Source: Emiliania huxleyi CCMP1516
Taxonomy: Eukaryota; Haptophyta; Isochrysidales; Noelaerhabdaceae
Assembly: GCF_000372725.1 (NCBI RefSeq)
Contig: NW_005200351.1
Coordinates: 75,136 to 139,135 of the forward strand
Reading direction: 5' to 3'
Length of the DNA: 64,000 bases
Shown: positions 19,862 to 29,600 of the stretch, piece by piece
Layout of the letters: each line of letters begins with the position of its first letter
Position numbering within the stretch: position 1 is the stretch's first letter
The notes under the pieces: generated by a model
What the model saw: the letters and a program-made list of their open reading frames with translations, nothing else
Told to the model about the DNA's origin: nothing
The model's database searches: none
Position numbers and translations under genes: made by a program

Positions 19862-22260
19862 CTACGCGCGGCGTGAGAGCTCGGAAGCGAGCTTTGCACG
19901 GCGATCGAGGATGGCGCGGTTCACCCCCTTCACCGAAGCGATGGAGATGCGTTCCGCGTGGTGTGACACAAATGAGAGGCGGGAGTGGGGAGGGTACGCG
20001 GTGCGGTCAACGCCCGAGCGTTGAGCCTTGCGCGCAAGGCGGTCGATCTTTGCAACTGCTGGCGGCGAGAAGCCGCCGCCGAATGTCTCGTGGAGAAGCA
20101 GGATGAACTTGTTTCGTTTGGTGAAGATCCCATCATGGTAGTGGCCACGCTGCGACTTGACGTAGCCTTGGCCGGTGGTGTGGTCGAACGCCCGTTGACC
20201 ACGGAACCCGCGTTGCTTGCAGCCCATGTTTGCAAGGCGGGCGCGCTCTTCGGTGTTGCCGAAGGCGAACTTGTCTCCAACGGAGCCGGGGTTGCCTCCG
20301 GTGTCGGCGCGGCCGACCCCAACGGGCAAGCCACCCCGGAGGGGGGTCCAAAGTTTGACCTCGCTGATCTCGTCTTTGCCCCCGGGTTGGGGCGGCGCTC
20401 TTGTGGGCCGGCTGCGCAGATTCGATCTCCGCATCACTTACTTTTATTACATCGAAACGGCTACGGCAAGGCTGCGGGGGGGGGGCGGTTCGCTTTGCGG
20501 CTCGGGGGTTCGGTATTGCGGCGCCCTATGGAGGCGGGCGTCGGCACCACCATCAGAGTCATACAGCCGAACCACCCTCGCTGCGGCGAGACCGGCCGCA
20601 TCGTAGTTGACGATAGACTCACCGGCGGCGTGTTGGTCAAGTTCGACAAGGACGGTGCGCCCGGGGCCTTCTCGCTTGTGCACCTCGAGGTTGTACCCGG
20701 AGCAGCTACCCCTCATGATAGCCCTCGTTGAACTGTTTGGTGAGTTCTGTTTTTTCGGCATCTCCCATAACGGGCCGGGAGACGGAGACGGCGTGGACAC
20801 AATCATACCAGGCGCGAAGTACGCCGTCGTGTGGGCGCCGCCGGGCGGCGTTGTTGAGGAACCAGTCGCCATGGTAGTCCTTTGCACCACCGACTGTGTC
20901 CCCAAGTTCGAGTGCCCGCGTGACAGTCGAGCGGCACTGCGAGAGGTGAAGGCCGTTTCGGCGCTGAAGCTCGCCGATGAATATGTCGTCTGGAATGCAT
21001 GTGGCGTTGCTGCCGTCGAGTTTTGTGTCGAGCCACCGCCCCGCGTAAGGCTGCGCAGTTGAGACGTAGCGGATGGACTCGCGTAGACGTATTTTGGTGT
21101 CGCCGGGCTGCCAGTTGGCTGCCGTGTAGTCGTCGAGGGCGCGCCACTCCTTCTGCAGATCGAACCAGTTCCAGATAGTCTCGATGGCAGCAAGCGCCCG
21201 CGCGTACGGGCTTCCTGATTTGCAAGTGCCATCGATGACTGACTCCGGTGTTGGAAGAGACTCAGAAGTGGGGAGGCTGAAGCCCTTGGGGTAGAACTCA
21301 GAGATTTTGCCGCCGCGCAAGGTGTAGTAGATGTTGTCGTCGCGCGCGGCTCGGATGGAGGCCACCTCGTCTCGCCTCGAGAGCGCGGCTCTGTACAAGT
21401 TGACGGCGGCGTCTCGTGCACCGTACCCGCCGGAGCGCTCGGCTTCGGCGAGGTCCGGGCTGCAGGCCACAAGCTTTGACCAGCATTTGAGGAGGGAGAT
21501 GTAGTAGGCCTCGGCGGGGCCGCGCACGCCCGTGCGGCCCCCACCCGTGTCGTTGGGCACGCCGACTGATGTGACGCCCGTGTCGACCCCGGAGCCTCCC
21601 GTGATGGTAGGGAGCATGGCCTGCCTCCAGCCCAGGTCTTTGTATTTGGCAGGAGTATCCTCTGCCTCCGTGAGTAGTTCCCACGATTTGCGGATCCGGT
21701 TGCTCCCGTCGATGGCCGGGCCCTCGCTGATCTCTGGTGGCGTGACGGAGCAAATGTACTTCGTCTTTGGGCAGGCCTGACGGGTGATGAGGTTGTACTT
21801 GAGGTGTCCAACGTTCTGAATGCCCTCGGTGCATTCGAGCGTGTCGATGAAGTCGAGCGGACGGAGGTTTTTGGCGAGTCGTTTGCCAATCGCCTCCGAG
21901 GCAGCCTCTGTGTCGCCGAGGTAGGTTCCGACGATTTTGAAGCAAGCCTCGCGTCCGGTGAGGTTCCCGTCCTCGTCTCGGTGGTGCGGCGAGCCGACCA
22001 TGAAGGGGGGTACGCAGTCGAGGTCGCCGCTCGGAGAGTAGATGATGCACTTCTCCTCGTTGTCGAGGTTGCCAGCGACATCTTTTTGCACCTCGAGTGT
22101 CCCGCCCTCTCCGCAGTAAGACTTGACGGCCTCTGCCACGGTGTCGTTTTGAACCATGTCGTCGATGAACGAAACGAAGCGCGTAGTCGGGTTCTTCTTT
22201 TGCTGTGCCTTTTGTGGTGCTAGTTCGTGCCAGTCTGCTGTGAGAGGTAGGTAGGTGAGA
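19862..22260 (-). pseudogene. Retroelement pol, 3' half (non-LTR type), broken
   Basis: The minus-strand frame from ~22260 to 20706 carries RFVSFIDDMVQND (a xIDD polymerase motif), then KIVGTYLGDTEAASEAIGKR and NVGHLKYNLITRQACPKTKY, the layout after the palm and thumb of algal retroelement reverse transcriptases. It ends QFNEGYHEG. After ~320 foreign bases the pol reading resumes: GGKDEISEVKLW (a D...ExK pair), FAFGNTEERARL, LLHETFGGGFSP and SHHAERISIASVKGVNRAI, ending at 19862. FNEG ... D...ExK suggests a PD-(D/E)xK-like endonuclease domain. The palm motif A half is missing. The C-terminal part has a paralogue at 53805-54057. Confidence 0.75.
20390..20710 (+). other. Insert in retroelement encoding a KOW/SH3-like segment
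   Basis: The segment between the two halves of the endonuclease region has, on the opposite strand, an open frame ending at 20731. It reads TTIRVIQPNHPRCGETGRIVV then GVLVKFDKDG and SLVHLEVV. The V-x-x-P-HP-x-x-G-x-x-G pattern and the following VKFD are what a KOW or SH3-like barrel looks like. It is probably a captured gene fragment, exon-sized; function is unknown. Confidence 0.4.
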
Positions 22261-22352
22261 GGTAGGTAGGTATTACCGCAGAATTCTTTTGCAGTCTGCG
22301 CCCTTGTCGTGCCAGTGTGCTGTGAGAGAGGCTTCCCTCTTAAGAATTCTTT
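22228..22352. repeat. Direct repeat at retroelement 5' junction
   Basis: CGTGCCAGT(C/G)TGCTGTGAGAG occurs at ~22228 and ~22309, and GAATTCTTTTGCA at ~22278 and ~22341: an ~80-bp imperfect tandem repeat with GGTAGGTAGGT units in between. A related CTGTGAGAG ... AAGAATTCTTG arrangement lies at 47823-47852. CGTGCCAGTGTAAA also occurs at ~46495 and ~47227. Confidence 0.6.
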
Positions 22353-22742
22353 TGCACAATGTTGTCGATCTCGTGTTTGACTCCGGTGGTGCACATCCCT
22401 GAGAAGGCGCGCCCTTGGGCGCCGCCGCAGCACGACCGGATGTAGCCGTCGGCGTCCTCGCCGGGCGGCTCCAGGCTGAGCGGGTCCCACGGTGCGTCGG
22501 CGTCGCTCGGTCCGGCTGCCCGAGGGTCCTGGAGCGGTCCGTCCGCGCTGCACAGACGGAGGAAGCTGCGTCGACCAAACACCAACCGCATCGCCGGGAT
22601 GAGTGCCGGATTGCGCTTACGCGCCCACTCAAAACAGACAGTCCTGCCGCACCCGCTCGGGTCTGGGTTGCCGTCTGCGTCCAGGGGCTGTGCCGTGAGG
22701 TTGAAGAAGTTACGCTTGTCCGACTTGATTGACGGTGGTTCA
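22340..22742 (-). CDS. Probable exon of an unidentified protein
   Basis: The minus-strand frame reads EPPSIKSDKRNFFNLTAQPL, CGRTVCFEWARKRNPALIPAM, SFLRLCSADGPLQDP, DADGYIRSCCGGAQG and HEIDNIVQKNS before a stop inside the repeat at 22340. The composition is protein-like, with several Cys, and does not resemble low-complexity shadow. The 5' end is unclear: the frame stays open to 23092, where it overlaps a better plus-strand exon. The 3' end falls in the repeat junction, so the gene may have been cut by the retroelement. Not recognised. Confidence 0.35.
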
Positions 22743-22767
22743 CCACTGAATGAGCACCACTGAATAG

Positions 22768-23339
22768 GCGCCGCGCTCGGCGGAGTTCTCGCCGCCGGCC
22801 TCGAGCCGTCCCTCTGCGCAAGGGGCGGGCGGCTCCGGCTCGCGGCTAGCTGCGCTGAGGCGGGCCTCGCAGAGTGGATCGGCCGCGCCCCGCTCGCAGC
22901 GCCGCTCCGCTCGGCGGCGCTGGTGCTGCTGGCGGCGGGAGGGGACGCCATCGCCCGCCTCCCCGCCCCGGCGGCCGCCACTGCCCCCAGCGAGGATGGG
23001 GACGAGCCTGGCAGGCACGCGCCTAGCCACCAGCAGGCACGCGCACCCGCGCTGCCACGGCTGGCAGAGTGCGCCGCCGCGTCGGTCGCCACGCACGTGG
23101 GCGCGTGGGTCGGCGCCGCCGCAGGAGCGTCGCTGGCCTCGTCGGTGCTCGCGTCCCTCTGGCTCTCGAACGTGTTTGCCGTCGCCGGCGCGCACGTCGG
23201 CGCGCGCGCTGCGACGCGGAGGCGCTCTCACGCGCGGCGCATCGCGGCGGGCTACGCCGGCTTGGTTGCGGGCGCGCTGGTGTCGCAGAAGCTGTTGGGC
23301 CGGTTTGGGTGGCAGGTCACCGCGGCCCGGGGCCCATAG
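22768..23339 (+). CDS. Gly-zipper membrane protein, terminal exon
   Basis: An exon opening after a TAG acceptor at 22767 and ending at 23339. It reads GGVLAAGLEPSLC, GLAEWIGRAPLAAPLRS, ALVLLAAGGDAIARLP, then after a hydrophilic loop ASVATHVGAWVGAAAGASLA, VLASLWLSNVFAVAGAH and RIAAGYAGLVAGALVSQKLLG. There are three or four Ala/Gly-rich hydrophobic stretches with GxxxG spacing, likely membrane helices. Upstream exons were not found; the retroelement region begins just before it. The family is not recognised; a mitochondrial or plastid membrane protein is possible. Confidence 0.45.
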
Positions 23340-23680
23340 CGTTGGGTGTTTTGTGTTTAGCGTGACGCGTGCTCATGTATCCAGCGTCTCTAGACGATTA
23401 CAAAGGATAGGACGTCACGCACATTTTGACAGGGACGTCGGAAATCGGACACATCCACTGGGACGAGTCAATTCATTCACTAGAATGACTAGAAAGAGGG
23501 CACCCATGGGGGGTGATCGCAATATACTATCAGACCACACATACACAAGACACAAAGGGACCACAAAGATCAAAGTGAGCGCTCGAGTGGGGGCCCCGGC
23601 CGGGCGACTGTGGCGTGTGGGACGCGCGAGCGACTGTGTGTGCGCGCGGAGTGTGTGCTGTGCTCTGGAGGATCTTCCGC
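23340..23680. other. Intergenic between convergent genes
   Basis: No ORF, repeat or RNA gene is supported. It is the shared 3' region of the plus-strand membrane protein and the large minus-strand gene. Confidence 0.4.
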
Positions 23681-26600
23681 TCAGACGGTCTGCGTCGCTG
23701 ACGCTTCCCGCCCAACGTCGTCGCCATTCGACGGCTCCGTCATTGAAGAGGAGCCGCGGATCGATAGAGCGAGGGCGGTGACTCGGCGCACGCGCGACTG
23801 GGCCGTCTGCTCGGTCGCGCCGAGCGCCTTTGCGAGCAGGGCGAGCGACACCTGCCGGTGTGGGCCCGAGTGGCAGCCGACGGCGAGGTCGTGGTACAGC
23901 CCGTCGGCGATCAGGTCGCGCGGCGTCACCTCGAAAAAGTGGCCAAAGATGCAGCCGTTGCGGACGGCGTCGTTCTCGTGCGCCATCACGATCGGCAGCT
24001 TGGCACGGCGCGCGGCGCGCACCTGCTCTGCGAGCGCCTCGGCGCCATCGCCGGCCCACGTCGCCGTGTTTAGGTAGAGCAGCATGTGGGTCGCCTCGTC
24101 GCCGTCACCGCCGCTGTCGCTCGAGCGACAGCAGAGGTTTTGGCAGTGCTGCAATTGTAGAAGCTGGTATTTTCCACGAGGAGTTCTCCTTGCTCCCGTG
24201 GCCGGTCAAAGGCAAACATGAGGGCGCCCCCCTGTCTTCTTGCAAAACAATGAGAAAAGGATGAGTCTGAAAGAAAGATGGAGGTGTTGGAGATGGAGGT
24301 GTTGTAAGGATCAGCGCCAGTTGCACTGATACAACCGCCCAATTGGCCTGGCGCGTAGCCATTGGTGAGGTGCATCCGCCGAAGCGAAAGACTGCAGTTC
24401 ACACCGAGAACAATAATCTGCGAACGACCCTCCCCGTCAAGCGTCGCGCCCCCCTGGCTACTTCGGATCGTCATATGGACATTGGCGTTGCAAATCAAAG
24501 GCGACCCGTCCATGCGAATCTGCATTCCGGAAGGAATAAAGATGGAGGCGTCACGGCCATGCTCCACAGCAGCGTCCCAAAAGGCTCGAAGCTGCTCTTT
24601 GTTCATAACCACATCTTCACCACCTGGCAGAAGTGGGGGTAGAGGTGGCAGCTGCGGTGGAAGCGGGACGAGAGGCGGTGGTATTGTCAAAGGCGGCAGC
24701 AGAGGTAGAGGAGGTGGAGCGATTGAACACGAAGCGCAGCAAAGTGAAAATCCGATTGCGTTGATGCAAAACCCATCTGCAACCACATCTGCGCAAGTGA
24801 AGATGTGATCCAGAAAGTAGCCCAATGCTGTTTCCCGTATAATCGAATCTGGCTGGTCCACGCACTCTAATGGTGCTGATGGTGATGGGGGAATGCTCTC
24901 CTCCGACTCGCACTTGCCGCAGCTCGCCGGGCAGAGCAGCGAGACGAGCGTGCCCACCGGCGCAGCGCCGGGGTTGACGGTGTTCAGGTCCGTGTCGCAG
25001 CCAAGGGTCACGCCGGTAGCGCAGCCGCCGAAGGCGGTGAGGACGCCGTCCGGATCATCCTGGCAGAGCACTGCCGGTGGCGACGGCGACGGCGACGCGC
25101 ACTTGCCGCAGCTCGCCGGGCAGAGCAGCGAGACGAGCGTGCCCACCGGCGCAGCGCCGGGGTTGACGGTGTTCAGGTCCGTGTCGCAGCCAAGGGTCAC
25201 GCCGGTAGCGCAGCCGCCGAAGGCGGTGAGGACGCCGTCCGGATCATCCTGGCAGAGCACTGCCGGTGGCGACGGCGACGGCGACGCGCACTTGCCGCAG
25301 CTCGCCGGGCAGAGCAGCGAGACGAGCGTGCCCACCGGCGCAGCGCCGGGGTTGACGGTGTTCAGGTCCGTGTCGCAGCCAAGGGTCACGCCGGTAGCGC
25401 AGCCGCCGAAGGCGGTGAGGACGCCGTCCGGATCATCCTGGCACGACGTGTGGTTGTGCGGGAGCTCGGTGCCATTTTGCGCGGCCACTTTGCCAACGAG
25501 CAGCGCGGCGGCGCCCACGCGGACGAGGGCGGCCGGCTTCACGCGCGTGCGCCCAAGCAACACGGGGGCCCAGGCGCCGAGGCCAATATCAACCAGCTTC
25601 CGCAACGCCATCCCGAGCTTTCCAGCGTCGGCGGACCGCAACTTCGGCGGCGTGTCATTCACAGGCAGGACGGTTTTGCGCCCCCGAGCGATGATCCCCG
25701 TCCTGTTGCCGTAGACGGAACCGACAAAGTTGACCAAGGGCTCGCCCTCGCGCTCCGTGCTGTTGCGCGAGGCCGGGACGGTCACCAAGTCGGACTCGCT
25801 CTACACGCAAACACACAGGCATCCGTCAGCGGATTACAAGGCTCGCACACAGAAAGAACCAGACGGGCGCTCACCGGCTGCTTCTCGTAAACGTCCTCGA
25901 TGATGGACGCTGGCGGCTCGCCAATCAGGTGCAACGGCTCGCCCACCACCTCGTCGATCGCTTCCATCAGTGCTCCCCACGAGCTCCCGTCCTCGTGCCC
26001 GCCCTGAACAGCGCGCGGGCTGTTGGTCACGAGCTGGCGCGGCGCGGATACTTTTGTAGCACGCACCGGGTGGTTGGTGGGCGCGCTGTCCGACGACACG
26101 ATGGCTGCAAACGAGCAGGTGGCGTTGCCGCCAACCTCGCAGAAGCCGTTGGGCGATGCCGGCGTGAACGGCTTTGCGACGGTTGCGGGAGGCGATGTCG
26201 GCCACGGCCAGTCGTACCGCTGCGAGGAGAGAAGCGCGGAGGTGGCAGAGTACGAGGAGAGCGCAAACGCGGCTCCGAGGCAGAGCAGCGCGAGGATGCC
26301 AAAGAGGCGGAGCAAGTAGGACGGGCAGAACTTGGGCCACGAGAACCGGCCGGCGGCAGAGCCCTCCGTGGTGATCGTGGTCGTCTCGACGTCGACCGTC
26401 GCGCCCTGAACAGGAGGGCGGGAGACTGGCGGTCTGAGCGGCGAGCGGGGGAGGAGGCCGCGTATATGCAGGCGGCGAGCACCGAGTCTGTGGTCGACGG
26501 CGTGGAGCCGCGGGGCACCTTGCCGGTGCCGCCGAGGATGCCCTCGTTGCCGTCCATTCCGAGCAGGGCCCCGAACCGGTTGTTGCCGCCGACCGGGGCG

Positions 26601-29600
26601 ATGCTCTTGGTGCGGACGATCGGGGCGGACGCGCCCTTGCGCCCCTTCTTGCGGCGCGGGTTCGACGGGGTGGTCCTGTCGGGGATGCCCTGCGCACGCG
26701 CAAGCGGTGGGTGCGTCAATAGTTGAGGCTATGCGATGCACCGCAGCGTGCGAGGCGCTCACCGCCGTGGCGGGCTTCTTCCCTGGAACCTCCTTGGCCG
26801 AGACAGTCCAGTCGGCGTCGCCCTACGCAATGAAAGCGGGGTGGGTCAAGGGGTGGGTCGGTAGACGCACGATCACAATCCTAGCGTGCGCACGCGTACC
26901 TTGGCTCCGGGGAGCGAAGGCGACACCGACGCGGAGATGACGAGCGTGATGCGGCCGTCGTCAGCGGGCACGATTCCGACCTTCGCGGAGGACGTCATCG
27001 GCGAAAACTCGCCCTCGACGTTGCCGCCGCCCGCGTCAATGCCGTCCTTGAGCGGGCCGGGCTCGCCCTCGGACGGGACGTTGCCGGTGCCGGTGCTGGC
27101 GGTGCCGGTGCCGCCGGTGCCGGTGTCGATGCCATCCTTGAGCGAGACGGGCTCGGAGGGGATGCCGACGGCGTTGCCTCCGCCGGGGTCGATGACGGTC
27201 GTGTTGTCCGCCAGAGACGCCTGTCAGCCACAGAACGCGAGAGGCTAGTCTTGCAGGGAAGGCGCAGCGTTGCGTGCGTTGCAGCGGTGCGCGTGTGCAT
27301 ACCCCCTCCCTCAGCCACCGCAAATTAACGCGCACCTGCTTGTCAGCAAGCGGCGGCGGAGGAGAGAGCTTGAGCACGAGCTTGTCACCGGCGGCCGGCA
27401 CGAGCGCGAGTTTGAGCAGTGTCGGTGCCATGACCTCGGTCTCCTTCGCGCGCCTCGAGCGCTTCTGGCCGTCGACCTTGTCGGAGCCGGTCTTGGTGGC
27501 CGAGGAGCCGCTCCACGACAGCGCCACGACAGAGAAGCCCAGGCACCCCATGAGGGCACCCATGAGGAGGGGCCAGGGAGAGCTGCTAGCCATGTCCGTG
27601 TTGTCGGCCTGCGGAAAGGCAGGCGAGTGCGACAGGCCGTCAGGCAGGGAAAGGCGCGAGATGTGAAAGAAGCGAGTGGCTTGGCAGGGCGCACAAGGGC
27701 ATGCCGTGTGGCAGGCAGGGCGAGCGGGGTGACGGATTGGCGGTGCGCGATGCTGCGGCGCGGCTCGCCTGGTCCGCACGCTCCAGCTCGCCCTGCTCGA
27801 CCTCGCCCGTGGAGGAGTCGGCGCAGATGAAGGAGGCGCAGCGTGGCCGCGAGCCGGCAAGGTCACTTGAGATGGAGAAGAGATCGGTCGACTCGGCCGT
27901 CTTCGAGTCGGCGATCTGAGTGGCGCGGACCTCCGCGGGCCGCGCTAGCTCCTCCAGCGCCGGTGGCGTGCTGAAGGGCAAGTTCCCCAGGAGGCTGGAG
28001 CAGCGCAGCCAGTCGTCGCTGCGCTGCTCCGCCACATCGGTCTTTGGCGGAACCGGCAGAGGCATGGGCACCGCTTCAGTCTCGGACCACAAGGCCGGGA
28101 TGGGCAGCGACGCCTGCATTGCGAGAGGCGGCTCAGCAGGTGTTCAGGCAGGCAGGGCAGACCGGGTGGGCAGGGCCAGAGGGGTGACGGTTTGGCAGCC
28201 GATGCGGTGGCGTGGGACTGTGGGTCGCCGAGTGCCTGATCCGCCCGCTCGAGCTCTCCCTGCTCGACCTCGAGCAGCGAGGAGCTGGCGCGGTCAAAGG
28301 AGGCGCAGGCGCGCCGCCAGTCGGCGTAGCCGCTTGACAAGAGATCGGACTCGATCGAGTTCGAGTCGGAGACCCGGGTGGAGCGGAGCTCTGCAGGCCA
28401 CGCAATCTCCTTCAGCGCTACTTCGAGACGCGCATCGACGGCCCGGTCGCTCTGGAGGAAGAGGAGGTGCCGAGGCGCTCCCGCTCGCCCGCCGTCCGCC
28501 GGCTTGGTCGTTGGCGGGCCGAGCGGAGCGAGGCCGATGGGCGCCGCAAAAGCCGCAAGAGGGGTGGACGCCGCAAACTTGGGGTCCTCGGTCTTGACAG
28601 ACTCCTTGGTTGGGACTCGAGAAGCGTTCGCCAATCCGTCGATGACCACGTCGATCTCGATGACCACGTCGACGTCAGCGCCGGGACTGGAGGTGCTGCC
28701 CATGGCGAGGCCGGGTGGGGAGGAGCCACTCCCACCGCCGGTGCCGACTCGCCCCTTGCTCGCGTGGATCTGTGCGGCGAGGCCATGCTCTTCGCCGTTG
28801 ACTTCAGCCCCGCCGACGGCGAGGTTCGCCTCGACAGCGGCCGTTGAAGGGGCGGTCGCAGCGCCAATGAGCTCGGACGCGCTCGAGGGGTGCACAAAGG
28901 TCTGCACCGTCCGCCCCTTCCGTCCGATGATCGCGCCGTGCGTGCTGGCGCTCTGGAGCGAGCGCTGGGTGCGGCGCGCTGTCGAGAGCGCCGCCTCCGT
29001 CGCCTGCCGGCTGCTGGCGTCGCCGCCGCCAGAGCCGCCGCCGCCGCCGCCGCCGCCGCTGGAGCCGCCAACGCCACCGCCGCAACTGCCGCCGCCGCAG
29101 CAGCGGCTGAGCCACTGGCTGAGGTCGAACCGGCCGTGATCCGTGTCGCCCGCGATGGGGCCGCTGGTGGTCGCGGCCGCCGCCGCACCGCACTCGTGGG
29201 CGAAGGGCAGCACGGCCGCCGTCAGGACGGCGCCCTCCGCCGCGTTCATCTGCGACAGGTCCGCGCAAGCCATGCGCTCAGAGCGCAGCGGGCCCTGCTG
29301 CGTCACCGTCACTAAGGTGCTGATCTTGTCGACGATGGCGCGCACGAAGCCGCGCGCGCCGGTCTGGAGCAGCTTCTCGCCCTGCGTAGGCCGAAGCTGC
29401 TGCTGCCCGGTGGCCCACGACGTGCCCAGCGCCTCGCCGACGTCGGCGCGGCAGGGGAGGATGGGCTCTGAAAGCCGCATCTGGCAAGTCGCGGCCACGC
29501 CAGAGGGAAGCGCCTTGGGAGATGTGAGCCGACTCGTGTTGCTGTCCTGCACGGCGGACGCCGCACCGGCCGTCGCCGCCCGCGTGTCAATGGGGTGTGC

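Noticed and set aside
29000-29110. Gly-rich GGC repeats read as a separate glycine-rich protein
   Set aside because: They are linkers inside the 744-codon exon of the giant minus-strand gene.
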